The notes under the pieces are model-generated. The model was not told the DNA's origin and did not search any database. It saw only the letters and a program-made list of their open reading frames with translations. Below are positions 26,101 through 34,733 of a stretch of 64,000 nt of DNA, piece after piece. This DNA comes from Palsa-504 sp963839095. Its GTDB lineage: Bacteria; Actinomycetota; Actinomycetes; Streptosporangiales; Streptosporangiaceae. The translations under genes were made by a program, and so were the position numbers. Numbering within the stretch: position 1 is the first letter of the stretch; every line of letters begins with the position of its first letter. The stretch is from the NCBI GenBank assembly GCA_963839095.1, contig CAWIUF010000018.1, positions 213,452 to 277,451 on the forward strand. Direction: 5' to 3'.

Positions 26101-26942
26101 TCGCTCCATATCTCCATCGCCTTCATGAGCATGTCTCGGCTGCCCGCGCGGTTGAGCGCGTCAGCGCGGACACTGTTAAAGGTAGACGATGCCCGCCTGA
26201 CTACCACCGGGTCGTTGCTGAGCTGATCCTCAACGAGGCTGTCGCTGAGCAGCAGCTCGGGAGCGTCGTCGGTGGCCGCGAGCTGGATAGCCCCTCCGAG
26301 TCCGGGGTTCGCTCCGTGGGACGACGGCAGGACGTGGAGCGTGACCGTGGGCATGTCTGACAGTTCGATCAGCCGTGCTAGCTGGTCGCGCATTATCTCC
26401 CTCGTGCCGATCTGGTGGTGCAGGACCGGCTCCCACAGCACGATCGTGATGTCCGGCGGGTCCGGGCGCTCAAGGATCGCCTGACGGGCCATGCGAACCT
26501 CCAGCTTCTCCGCCACCTTGGCCGGGTCGAACCTCATCGCGGCGAACAGCGCCGTGGCGTACGCGGGCGTCTGGACAATGCCGGGCAGGATGATCGGTGC
26601 CCAGTAGCGAACTGTGTGGGCGCGGGCCTCCGTCTCGTAGAAGGGCGCAACCCTGACGTCGCTCGGATCGCGCTCCATGAAGCGCGCGAGACGATGCACG
26701 CCCTCGATCGCCGTCCGGGCAAGGCCGGTTACCCCCAGCCCGTCTAGCCACACCCCCAAGACGCGCGCGTTCGGCACCTGCTTGCCCGTCTCGCCCTTGG
26801 CCACAGTCGAGCGCTCAAGGCCGATGATCCCGGCAACGTCTTGCTGGGTCTTGCGCCCGTCGATGTCACGGGCAAGCCTCAGCAGCTCCCCGAGGAGCAA
26901 TTTGGGATCAGATTCGGGATTATGTGATCGCATGTTATTCAT
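26097..26942 (-). CDS. XRE regulator with DUF5753 (WhiJ-like)
   Basis: The protein is 281 residues. Residues about 12-70 are a helix-turn-helix (TQQDVAGIIGLERSTVAKGE). The rest is DUF5753, seen in APFYETEARAHTVRYWAPII, GIVQTPAYA and the MARQAILERPDPPDITIVLWEPVL region. It is translationally coupled to DUF397 and divergent from an anti-sigma-like ATPase gene. This trio is a hallmark actinomycete developmental/regulatory set. An ACATCCGGATGT palindrome just upstream of its start may be its operator. Confidence 0.9.
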   Translation of the reverse strand: MNNMRSHNPESDPKLLLGELLRLARDIDGRKTQQDVAGIIGLERSTVAKGETGKQVPNARVLGVWLDGLGVTGLARTAIEGVHRLARFMERDPSDVRVAPFYETEARAHTVRYWAPIILPGIVQTPAYATALFAAMRFDPAKVAEKLEVRMARQAILERPDPPDITIVLWEPVLHHQIGTREIMRDQLARLIELSDMPTVTLHVLPSSHGANPGLGGAIQLAATDDAPELLLSDSLVEDQLSNDPVVVRRASSTFNSVRADALNRAGSRDMLMKAMEIWSE

Positions 26943-26944
26943 CT

Positions 26945-26956
26945 ACATCCGGATGT
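26945..26956. promoter_or_regulatory. Palindrome ACATCCGGATGT, possible XRE operator
   Basis: A perfect 12-bp dyad only 3 nt upstream of the XRE ATG, in the divergent region shared with the ATPase gene. Related ATGTGAT half-sites occur nearby at 26922-26928 and 26953-26959. Confidence 0.4.
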
Positions 26957-27152
26957 GATGACGTGGTTTCTCTGGGACGACCATTCTGTATCCCTATCAT
27001 CGCATGCAGATCACGGGGGAAGCTAGCTCTGCAGCTTGCCGGTTACCAGGTTGGCAGGCTGCGAGGGGCTGCCGCGTCACGCCTGCGACGACGTACGGGG
27101 CTTCGGCCTCGTGCCAGACGTCGTGACGTCGCGCTCAGGAAGGCCCACGCCG

Positions 27153-27698
27153 ATGCGCATACCTGCCAAGTTCACCGATTCGGCTCTCCGGGAAGCCCGT
27201 GATGCAGCCAGCGCTCGTTGTTCCCCTGCGGTCGGGTCGGCCTGGCAGTACCCCCGCACAGGCCAGCCACGGCCGATGGATGCGGGCATGCTCGTCTTGG
27301 TGACATTGCCGACCTCGCCGTTCTGGGCGCGGCGGTACACACGCTCATTCCTGGATTCCTGCCGCGGGATGACCCAGGGTACGGCTGAAACAGCGGAATT
27401 GCTCGTCTCGGAACTCGTCACCAACGCCGTGCGGTTCGCTGGCGATCCGGCGCGCACGCTCCGGTATTCGGAGCGTGCGAACGTGACCCTGATATCGCTG
27501 TCCCTGCGGTATTTCCGCGAGTGTCTTCTCATCGAAGTTTACGATGCCGATGGCAATCCGCCCATCCCGTCCAGCGCCGGTGACGACGCGGAGAACGGCC
27601 GGGGCCTGATGCTCGTCGACGCGCTGAGCAAGGAGTGGTCGTACTTCTTCCCTCCGGGCGGCGGCAAGGTCGTCTACTGCTACCTGGAAATAGCATGA
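27153..27698 (+). CDS. HATPase_c anti-sigma/regulatory kinase-like protein
   Basis: The protein is 181 residues from ATG 27153, with AGGAAGG nine bases upstream. It carries a GHKL ATP-binding fold: the N box ELVTNAVRFA and the G1 box with GRGLMLVDALS, as in RsbW-like anti-sigma factors of actinomycetes. It is divergent from the XRE/DUF397 pair and completes the common three-part regulatory set. It may bind a sigma factor or an anti-anti-sigma partner, neither of which is encoded next to it. Confidence 0.85.
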   Translation: MRIPAKFTDSALREARDAASARCSPAVGSAWQYPRTGQPRPMDAGMLVLVTLPTSPFWARRYTRSFLDSCRGMTQGTAETAELLVSELVTNAVRFAGDPARTLRYSERANVTLISLSLRYFRECLLIEVYDADGNPPIPSSAGDDAENGRGLMLVDALSKEWSYFFPPGGGKVVYCYLEIA

Positions 27699-27733
27699 TG
27701 CACGAGCGGAACTCGGCCGGGCACGTGAGAGCC

Positions 27734-28427
27734 ATGCCGGACACCGAGCTCGAGGCCACCCGGAGGGACCTCGTGACCAATCTCGGTGCTGATCCGCTGC
27801 ACATGGACCACATCACGCTCCTGGACCGGCTGGCCGCCGAGATCGAGGACGAGATCAGCGCCGCGCTGGACGCCATCCCCGCCGCCTGGGGCGTCACCGC
27901 GGACGGTGTCCCGTCCGCCGATCCGGGTCCGGGGGCCGCGGTGCTGCCCGCGGCGGAGCGGCTCGCGGAGATCCCCGGCGTCAGCCTCAGGATCGCCCGG
28001 GAGATCATCGCCGAAACCGGCCTGGACATGGCCCGGTTCCCGACCGCGGATCACCTGGTGTCCTGGGCCGGGCTGGCCCCGGTCGCCCGGCAGTCCGGGC
28101 CCCGCCAGCGCAAGCCGTCCAGAGGGCGACGTCTACCTCAAGACGTACTGCGCCCAGGCCGCCAACGGCACCGGGAGCACCGAGACCTTCCCCGGCGAGC
28201 GGCTCCGCCGCTCACCCGGCGGCTGGGCGGCACCAAGGCCATGTGCGCTGCCGCCGGTCGATCCTGGTCATCGTCTGGCACCTCCTGGCCGCCTCTCGGC
28301 CCGGTTCACCGACCTCGGCCCCGGCTGGCACGACGAGCAAGCCGGCCGCGACCGCCGGATCCGCACCCACCTCCGCCAGCTCAAGGCCCTGGGCGTCGAC
28401 GTGACCGTCAGCCCCACCGCCGCTTAA
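27734..28427 (+). pseudogene. IS110-family transposase, C-terminal remnant
   Basis: Starting around ELEATRRDLV the frame leads into LAEIPGVSLRIAREIIAETG and FPTADHLVSWAGLAPVARQSG, the Transposase_20 part of IS110 enzymes. A shift near 28115 is needed to reach DVYLKTYCAQAANG, RFTDLGPGWHDEQAGRDRRI and the final LKALGVDVTVSP. The N-terminal DEDD catalytic domain is absent, so it is not functional. IS110 elements carry guide RNA in flanking DNA; no intact element end was found here. Confidence 0.75.
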
Positions 28428-28629
28428 GACAAAACCGCCGCCGACCAGGCCCGCAGCCCCAGGTGCCACGGGCTGTTAAACCATGCCCGCTTCTGGTGGC
28501 TGATTCTCCCGGTCAGTGCGTACCTGAATGCCGGTGGATGCGGTCAAGCGCTTCGGAAAGGTGGCCGGGCAGGGGATCTGCGGCGGTGATGGCGCGGGTG
28601 CCGGTGCGGAGGGTTGCTATCGTGTGTCT

Positions 28630-29352
28630 ATGGGCGACGACTGGCGCGTCCGTATTGCGCTCGTTGACCTGCCGCGCGAGCTGACCGACGGCCAGGTGTA
28701 CGCCCGAGGGTACCCGTCCAGTCCGCAGGAGATCGCCGCTGCCGCTGCTGTCCACGCCGAGATGGAGTCCTGGCGGCAGGCGCTTATCCCTGAACTGGGC
28801 AGCCGCCTCGGCGATCAGGTAGCAGCCGGCTCGAGCGATACCAGCATCTTCTTGTACGCCCCCAGCGCCGGATCGGCTGATGAGGCCGCACGAGTGGCGC
28901 GTGAGGTGCTCGCGCGGCTCGACGTCAGCGCGCCCGTCCGGACGGAGCGCTGGAGCTCGCGGGAAGAGGAATGGCTGGATGTGACGGACGTGCCGTCCGC
29001 CGATGCCGCTGCCGAGCAGCAGGCTGAGCACGAATACCTGCAGGAGCTGGAGCGGGAAAGGTCGGTGACGACCGGCATTCCCGCCTGGCGGATGCTGGTC
29101 GAATTGCCGTCACACCGCGATGTGGTAGCGCTGGCCGGGCATCTCGCCGCCCAGGGATGGCGGGTCCGCCCGCGCCGCCGGTCCCTCATCGTCTGGGCGG
29201 ACTGCGAAGACGACGCTAAGGGCCTCGCCCGGGAGCTCTCCGGTGACGGCCGCGCTGATGCGGATACGGCCTTCCGGGCCGGGCGGGTCAGCTATAGCCG
29301 CAATGTGGGGCTGCCTGGAACCGATGGGCCACTACTCTGGGGGCCAGGTTAG
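28630..29352 (+). CDS. Hypothetical two-part protein
   Basis: The protein is 240 residues from ATG 28630 (GTG 28624 is possible). It shows two related-looking alpha/beta segments, DWRVRIALVDLPRELTDG near the start and AWRMLVELPSHRDVVALAGH near residue 157, each followed by helix. This suggests a duplicated ferredoxin-like or ACT-like fold separated by an acidic helical linker. I do not recognise the family. The region just upstream (28428-28629) holds the end of the IS110 remnant and no other supported gene. Confidence 0.55.
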   Translation: MGDDWRVRIALVDLPRELTDGQVYARGYPSSPQEIAAAAAVHAEMESWRQALIPELGSRLGDQVAAGSSDTSIFLYAPSAGSADEAARVAREVLARLDVSAPVRTERWSSREEEWLDVTDVPSADAAAEQQAEHEYLQELERERSVTTGIPAWRMLVELPSHRDVVALAGHLAAQGWRVRPRRRSLIVWADCEDDAKGLARELSGDGRADADTAFRAGRVSYSRNVGLPGTDGPLLWGPG

Positions 29353-29489
29353 TGCGCAATTCCAGCTCTCCCGGCCAGCAGACTCGCAGGTCATCACGCC
29401 GCACCGTCGGTTACGCCCGAATCTTGTCCTAAGTCAGGATACACATCGCACCCGCGCACCCGTCCACGCGCCTGGCTCCGCAGCTACGG

Positions 29490-29663
29490 CTACGGGACAC
29501 CCCGAAACACGCGGTGCCACCACTTGCGGGTCAGGACCAGTTGCCAGCTGAACTGGCGCGAATGCTTTTCGTTCCAGCCGTGGATGCACCGGCCGGAGTC
29601 GCCGAGCAGGCAGTCGCCGGGGCAGCCGCCTAGGCAATGACGGCAGTGCCGGTACTCAGGCAT
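29490..29663 (-). CDS. Small Cys-rich protein
   Basis: A 57-codon frame from ATG 29663 to TAG 29490 encodes five Cys within the first 30 residues (MPEYRHCRHCLGGCPGDCLL, then GRCIHGWNEK) and a basic, Trp-rich C-terminus (TRKWWHRVF). The CxxC and CxxxC spacing suggests a zinc- or metal-binding ribbon. The clean codon third-position GC and non-random Cys pattern support a real gene. No family name is certain. Confidence 0.6.
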   Translation of the reverse strand: MPEYRHCRHCLGGCPGDCLLGDSGRCIHGWNEKHSRQFSWQLVLTRKWWHRVFRGVP

Positions 29664-29689
29664 GTATCCACGCTAAACCCGGAGCGTGA

Positions 29690-30088
29690 TCAGGAAGAGG
29701 CCGGCCTCGGCGCCCGGCGGTCGCGGCGTTCGGCTAGCTCCTCGTCGGAGACCAGGGTCAGCATCGGCTCGCCCGGGACTCCGATCATGGTGACGACGAA
29801 CCGGCTCCACGCGTCGCTGAGGTTGTTCGCGGCCTGGTAGTGGATGACGTCACCGCCTGGTTCCCAGAACGCCTCGCCGGCCCGGATCACGCGCTCGGGC
29901 TCGCCTTCGAGCTCGAAGATCATCTCGCCCTCGAGCATGTAGCCGAAGACCGGGCCAGAGTGCCGGTGCGGCGGGGTTCCCGGGGTTCCGGGCGCCAGTT
30001 CGATGGTCACGACCATGACCTCGGCCGAGTCCGGGATGAACGGTGGCTGCTGGGTGAGGTGCATGATGAAGGGCGAATTCGACGGCAT
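29690..30088 (-). CDS. Cupin domain protein
   Basis: The protein is 132 residues. It is a single cupin barrel with motif 1 (PGTPGTPPHRHSGPVFGYMLEGE, metal-ligand His pair and Glu) and motif 2 (EPGGDVIHYQAA). It is probably a small metal-binding enzyme or ligand sensor. It is divergent from the SDR gene at 30130 with a short gap, and there is no further clue to its substrate. Confidence 0.85.
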   Translation of the reverse strand: MPSNSPFIMHLTQQPPFIPDSAEVMVVTIELAPGTPGTPPHRHSGPVFGYMLEGEMIFELEGEPERVIRAGEAFWEPGGDVIHYQAANNLSDAWSRFVVTMIGVPGEPMLTLVSDEELAERRDRRAPRPASS

Positions 30089-30129
30089 GCGGTCTCCAGA
30101 ATCAGAGTAAGGACGGCACCATAGAGATC

Positions 30130-30801
30130 ATGGCAGGAGTCGTGATTGTCGGGGCCGGGCCAGGGATCGGCTTGTCCGTGGCTCGCAGGTTCGCGGCGGC
30201 CGGGATGCCGGCGGGGCTGATCGCGCGCACGGCGGCGAGCACCGGCGCCACGCGGGCGGCCCTGGCCGCGACGGGAGTCGCGGTGGCGGAGGCGACGGCT
30301 GACGCCGGGCAGGACGATCAGCTCACCGCGGCGCTCGATGCCATTACCGGACAGCTCGGGCCGCCCGCGGCGCTGATCTACAACGCGGGGCTGATCCGGC
30401 ACGACCGGCCGGGGGAGCTGAGCCGCGATCAGTACGTCACCGCGTACGCGATCAACGTGCTCGGGGCCATGACGGCCGCCGTCCATCTGGCGCCAAAAAT
30501 GGCAGCAGCGGGCGGCGGCTCCATCCTGATCACCGGCGGGATGCCGGTACCCGATCCGGCCGTGACCAGCCTGTCGCTGGGCAAGGCCGGGGTCCGGGCG
30601 CTGACCGCGCTGCTGGCCAGCGAGTACGGACCTGCGGGCATTCACGTGGCCACGGTAACGGTGGCCGACGCCGTGGCGCCGGGAGGCCCGTTCGACCCGG
30701 ACCTTATCGCCGAACAGTACTGGCGCCTGCACACCCAGCGCCCGGACGCGTGGGAGCACGAGGTGCTGTTCACGGGGGCGGGAACGCCACCCGTTCGGTA
30801 G
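30130..30801 (+). CDS. SDR family oxidoreductase
   Basis: The protein is 223 residues. It opens MAGVVIVGAGPGIGLSVARR, an SDR Rossmann motif; YNAGLI and INVLGAMTAAVHLAP follow. The expected YxxxK is replaced by a SLGKAG-like region, so catalysis may be atypical. It resembles the SDR at 19290. Function unknown. Confidence 0.8.
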   Translation: MAGVVIVGAGPGIGLSVARRFAAAGMPAGLIARTAASTGATRAALAATGVAVAEATADAGQDDQLTAALDAITGQLGPPAALIYNAGLIRHDRPGELSRDQYVTAYAINVLGAMTAAVHLAPKMAAAGGGSILITGGMPVPDPAVTSLSLGKAGVRALTALLASEYGPAGIHVATVTVADAVAPGGPFDPDLIAEQYWRLHTQRPDAWEHEVLFTGAGTPPVR

Positions 30802-30819
30802 ATATCTTGACCTTTGTCC

Positions 30820-31290
30820 TTAGCGGCGGCGGGCGCCGAGCCAGGCGAGCGTTGCGGCGAGAGCGTCCTCGGCGAAGGCGCCGGGCAGGTCCGAGCCGAG
30901 ACGGCGGGCGGCGAGCGCGCGGAACCGGACTCCGAGCGCGGCGCTGCCGAACGCGGTGACGGCCGCCACCGCGGCCGCGGGCTCGGGTCGCTCGCCGTCG
31001 CGGGTGGCCATCCCGGCCGCGGCTATGGCGGCCAGCGCGATGCGGGGGACGAGGCCCCCGGCCCCGAGCCTGCTCGGGGTGGACGGCAGCTTGTCGGCGG
31101 TGAGCTCGCCGGCGGCGGCCAGGGGAGTCACGACATGGCCCGGCCGTGAGCCGGCCCGCGACGCGATGACGCCGAGGTCGTCCGGACGCGAGGTGAGCGC
31201 CAGGGCGGTGATCCCGGCGGAGCTGCGCGAGCCGCTGGCCGCGCCCAGCGCGGCGGCCCGCGCCAGGGTTCCGTAGTCGATGGTGGTCAT
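30820..31290 (-). CDS. DUF4126-like membrane protein
   Basis: The protein is 156 residues from ATG 31290. It is Ala-rich with four or five hydrophobic helices; ARAAALGAASGSRSSAGITA, then a DKLPSTPSRLGAGGLVPRI loop, resembles DUF4126-type small membrane proteins. It converges on the SDR gene with an 18-nt gap. Function unknown. Confidence 0.6.
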   Translation of the reverse strand: MTTIDYGTLARAAALGAASGSRSSAGITALALTSRPDDLGVIASRAGSRPGHVVTPLAAAGELTADKLPSTPSRLGAGGLVPRIALAAIAAAGMATRDGERPEPAAAVAAVTAFGSAALGVRFRALAARRLGSDLPGAFAEDALAATLAWLGARRR

Positions 31291-31346
31291 CGGCAACGGC
31301 TTACCCGTCGCATGACAGACCATGCGCCGGGCGGAACACTGAGGGC

Positions 31347-32055
31347 ATGATGCGCGATCTGCTCTACCTGTCGGAGAACAAGATGCGGGCGCTGGTCCCG
31401 CAGCTTCCGGGCCAGCTCCGCCGGCGGCTGGGCTTCGAGGCCGGGCTCAACGTGGGGGTCGCGTCGGCCCGGGCCAACCTGCCGGGTGAGCCGCAGCCCT
31501 CGTCCATCGCCCTGCTCGACGCGGTGGTGGAGATGATCGAGCAGGAGAAAGGGTCCCGGTGGCGGACTGATCCTGACCTGCGCGCGGGGGACTGGGTCCA
31601 GTTCGAGGAGGAGTTCCGCTACGGCGACGCCGACACCAAGGGGGGAGTCGCTGTCCGGGCTTGTCTACTTCGCGGCCACGGACGGCGAGGCGCCGTTCGT
31701 CCTCTGCGGCTCGTCGGTGCATGTCCTGGACCGGTGGCAGCCGGGGGACGGCCCGTCCCGGCGGGTAGGGCACTTCTACATGGACGCCCTCCTCGACTAT
31801 GCCCGCGCGCTCGCCGGGCTGCCCGACGAGGCGGCGGTGACCGAGTTCACCCCGCCGCTGACCCTGGACAGCCTGCGGTATGCCCTCGGTTTCCTGACCC
31901 ATGTCGAGACCCAGCGGGATCCCGGCTGGGCGACCGGGCCGGTGCGGCTCAGCGGCCACGCCCGGGTCCTCGCCGTGGAACCCGACCCGGACGGCGAGCG
32001 GCCGCCCTGCGTGCTCGCTACGCCGTTGTACGTCCAGTACGCCGAGCGCGGCTAG
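31347..32055 (+). CDS. DUF7019-like protein, frameshifted
   Basis: The first frame from ATG 31347 reads MMRDLLYLSENKMRALVPQL and VVEMIEQEKGSRW; the second reads LSGLVYFAATDGEAPFVLCG, SSVHVLDRWQPGDG and PPCVLATPLYVQYAERG. One extra G in the six-G run at about 31638-31643 separates them, and removal gives about 235 residues. The pattern matches small Streptomyces proteins (DUF7019 type) of unknown function. Confidence 0.6.
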
Positions 32056-32084
32056 CGCAGGTGCTGCCCCGGCCGATCCGATCG

Positions 32085-32426
32085 TTATGGCGTTCCATCG
32101 GCCTTACGCCGCCCTGGCCCATATCTGGGCAGGTAGATCACCGAAGATTCCTGCGGCGCATCGATGATGACGTCCCGGACCCTGGCCCGTCTCCACCGAA
32201 GTACGAGTTGCAATAGCACCTCACCGTCCGCTTCTGTAGCGGCTACAATCGCTGCGGCCAACTCGTTCCTTCTGGTGCCCGCGCCGACCTCATTGGCTAG
32301 CTCGACGAGCTGGTCAAGGCGACGGTCCGCGGGTAGCGGCCAGCTGAGGCCTGACTGCTTGGGCACAGCTGTGCTGGCCCTGATTTCTGCGCCAAGGTGG
32401 ATGCCTCTGTCCTCGTCCTTCATCAT
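32085..32426 (-). CDS. Hypothetical protein, RHH-like helix
   Basis: The protein is 113 residues from ATG 32426 with GGAG eight bases upstream. The middle, LPADRRLDQLVELANEVGAG and TRRNELAAAIVAATEADGEV, reads like a ribbon-helix-helix or similar small DNA-binding helix pair, followed by a basic segment. It lies at the left edge of the lower-GC island and is divergent from the 32541 gene. An antitoxin- or regulator-like role is possible but unproven. Confidence 0.5.
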   Translation of the reverse strand: MMKDEDRGIHLGAEIRASTAVPKQSGLSWPLPADRRLDQLVELANEVGAGTRRNELAAAIVAATEADGEVLLQLVLRWRRARVRDVIIDAPQESSVIYLPRYGPGRRKADGTP

Positions 32427-32540
32427 CTTTGAAGCTCCGGCGTGTCTCCTGCATAGTAACTAGTTAGCGGGTACCCTAGTTCTACCTATCAAGTATATGT
32501 AAATGCGTCATTATAGCTCAGCTGTGCTTAGGTGGTGGAG

Positions 32541-32876
32541 ATGCAGTACGCCGCAGACCTAGCTGATCCCCTTCTGGACGTTCGGGATGTCGTCGAGGGT
32601 TTCCGGAGTCACCAAGTCATCCCGGCGGATTGGGACGAGACCATCCGCCGTGCCAGGGGCACGCTGAGCCAGCTTCCACTCCAGGCCGGGGTCGACACGC
32701 GCTTGCCTGGATTGCTGCCCGATCTTGACCGGCTGCTCGGAGACGGCTTTAGTGACTCGCCGCTAGTAGACAGGATTGCCAGACAGGTAGCCAACGCTCT
32801 GGACGAGACTCCGGTTCCAGGTATTCCGGCTCCAGAGGATGACGACTGGTCCTTCGGTGAAGTTACCGCCTCATAG
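32541..32876 (+). CDS. Hypothetical acidic protein
   Basis: The protein is 111 residues from ATG 32541, with a GGTGGAG ribosome site close upstream. It is acidic and helical (LLDVRDVVEGFRSHQVIPAD, then LLPDLDRLLGD) and has no recognised motif. Its 3' end overlaps the phosphoribosyltransferase gene tail to tail by 14 nt. The sequence upstream is AT-rich and contains TATAGCTCAGCTG (32512-32524), matching 13 nt of the tRNA-Ala D-arm region. Confidence 0.5.
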   Translation: MQYAADLADPLLDVRDVVEGFRSHQVIPADWDETIRRARGTLSQLPLQAGVDTRLPGLLPDLDRLLGDGFSDSPLVDRIARQVANALDETPVPGIPAPEDDDWSFGEVTAS

Positions 32877-33699
32877 TTCGTGCGGCACAGATGCCAAGGA
32901 TCTCTCGTCCTCCAGCCTCATGTGCGGCTCTTCCTACAGCGGCCATGCTCTGCCCAGACCTGAAGACGTCATCAACAATCAGCGCGGAATAGCCGCGGAT
33001 CTCTAGCGGTACAACGAATTGATTGTCTAGAACCGCTGCTCGTACTGCTCCTTCGAGAGACTTCGCCTCAGGCCTAAAAGGTTCCTTAGCGCTCACTCGG
33101 AACAGTGGCAGTTTTCTGTACTTGGCTACCGTAGCTGCTAGGCGAGGCCCGAAAGATACCCGTTTGCTATCGTGCCCAGGGATGGTCAAGATTACCTCGG
33201 CGTCCTGGAGCGCGGAATGCCTGTCTATGGCGTTGCAGATTCGACCAGCGAGGGTTCGCCCTATTCTCCTTTGCGTCTCCTCAACGTTCCGGTACTGGTA
33301 CTTGCCGCTATGTACTAGTTCTCCCACCTCAGTATTTAGCCAACTGCGAGAGTCTGTGCCATCTACAGGAACCTTGTACCAGTCTAGGGCTATGGCAAAT
33401 TTGATCATGGGAAGGTTCGGCAAAGACACTACCTCACTCAGAAGTAGCAGCAACTGGCGCACATCACGCCTTACTGTGTGTTCTGATGAGGTGAGCTCGT
33501 GGGTCCACTCGCTGGCGGCGCCGGTAAAGAAAGTAAGGTTCCGGTACTCAGGGTTGACCGCTTGGACCTGTACTGCGACTTCGGCGGAGCCACGGAGTCG
33601 CAGAACGTGGCCGGTCTGCGTACTGGCTGCTTCCCAACGTTCAAGGCGATTACCACGCGGATCATTGTGAAACAGAGAGTGACTGACGTAACCGGACAT
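32863..33699 (-). CDS. Phosphoribosyltransferase-domain protein (ComF-like)
   Basis: The protein is 278 residues. The C-terminal third carries the PRPP-binding loop of type I phosphoribosyltransferases (SALIVDDVFRSGQSMAAVGR), in a context similar to ComF. The N-terminal half (about residues 1-150) has no recognisable fold; it includes a NLPMIKFAIALDWYKVP strand region. Codon third-position GC is much lower than in neighbours. It is divergent from the DprA-like gene across about 185 nt. The pair links two competence-type domains in one small island. The substrate is unknown. Confidence 0.75.
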   Translation of the reverse strand: MSGYVSHSLFHNDPRGNRLERWEAASTQTGHVLRLRGSAEVAVQVQAVNPEYRNLTFFTGAASEWTHELTSSEHTVRRDVRQLLLLLSEVVSLPNLPMIKFAIALDWYKVPVDGTDSRSWLNTEVGELVHSGKYQYRNVEETQRRIGRTLAGRICNAIDRHSALQDAEVILTIPGHDSKRVSFGPRLAATVAKYRKLPLFRVSAKEPFRPEAKSLEGAVRAAVLDNQFVVPLEIRGYSALIVDDVFRSGQSMAAVGRAAHEAGGREILGICAARTMRR

Positions 33700-33884
33700 T
33701 CAATCCTCGATATGTATGTACCTCATGAGACTTGCCCATACTGGACCACTACCGCCTGGTAGCCGAGCTGTGACACGCCGCACAGTCAGGGGAATTCTGG
33801 CCTTGCCTGTTGGCCGTCGGGTCGAGTATTATCGAACCTTGTTACGAATCGAGTCACTATGCAGCTACTTCACGAGAGACGCTG

Positions 33885-34733
33885 ATGGATGAGCTTGCGC
33901 GGCTTCGGCTAGCCGTCGTGGCATCGCGCCACGGAGGCACTGGCTTGACAGCACGCGTGAGAAAGCTCGGAGCCGCCGTCTTCACTGACCTACTGCGCGA
34001 GATCTCCCAAGCTGAGCTAGACCGGGCCGATGAGGAAGCGTCTGGATTGTCTGCTCGCGGCGTCAATGCAGTGCTGCTTGGATCGTATGAATATCCTCGC
34101 TTGCTGAGCTCGGCGCGCCAGGCGCCACCCTTCCTTTTCTATATGGGATCCGCAGATCTGATGGCATCCCGTGGTATTGGTGTGTGCGGCTCACGGAATG
34201 CCTCAGATGAGGGTCTTCGGGCAGCTGCTGCCTGTAGCGAAGTAGCAGCCCAGCAGGGCCTAGCAGTTATTTCTGGATATGCCAGAGGTATCGATACAGT
34301 AGCCCATGCTTCAGCTTTGTCATCTGGAGGAACCACTACAATCGTTCTTCCTGAAGGAATAGATCACTTCCGTATCAAGCGCGGCCTTATGTCAGATGCA
34401 TGGGATCCGAAGCGTACCTTGGTGATATCTCAATTTCCACCGAGTAAACCGTGGAGCGCAGGTGGCGCCATGGCGAGGAATGGCGTGATTATCGGCCTGT
34501 CGCTGGCACTTGTCGTAGTTGAAGCTGGCGAGAAGGGGGGCACTCACGCGGCAGGTACGAAGGCGCTCCAGCAGAATAAGCCAGTACTTACGCTGGAGTT
34601 TGCCGTGAATCCGCGAGGCAATGCCGAGCTGATGAGGTACGGAGCCATTTCGGCGCGGAACCGGGCAGAGTTCCGTGCGCGGCTTATACAAGTAACCGAG
34701 AATCCGCAGGGCAGCCAGCTCTCATTCGCGTAA
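33885..34733 (+). CDS. DprA/Smf-like DNA-processing protein
   Basis: The protein is 282 residues from ATG 33885; a TTG at 33810 is an alternative. The Rossmann core of DprA is clear: GIGVCGSRNASDEGLRAAAA, VISGYARGIDTVAH, TTTIVLPEGIDHF, then ARNGVIIGLSLALVVVEAG and a GGTHAAGTKAL loop. The C-terminal winged helix of housekeeping DprA is missing. It lies alone, not in the usual dprA operon, with lower GC than its surroundings. It probably binds single-stranded DNA or nucleotides. Paired with the phosphoribosyltransferase it may be a defence module; this is inference. Confidence 0.8.
   Translation: MDELARLRLAVVASRHGGTGLTARVRKLGAAVFTDLLREISQAELDRADEEASGLSARGVNAVLLGSYEYPRLLSSARQAPPFLFYMGSADLMASRGIGVCGSRNASDEGLRAAAACSEVAAQQGLAVISGYARGIDTVAHASALSSGGTTTIVLPEGIDHFRIKRGLMSDAWDPKRTLVISQFPPSKPWSAGGAMARNGVIIGLSLALVVVEAGEKGGTHAAGTKALQQNKPVLTLEFAVNPRGNAELMRYGAISARNRAEFRARLIQVTENPQGSQLSFA

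Noticed and set aside
28513..28620. Minus-strand coding-like stretch (TAADPLPGHLSEALDRIHRH) near the IS110 remnant
   Set aside because: Only a short piece without start; it lies under the start of the 28630 gene on the other strand and could be chance or a lost gene end.
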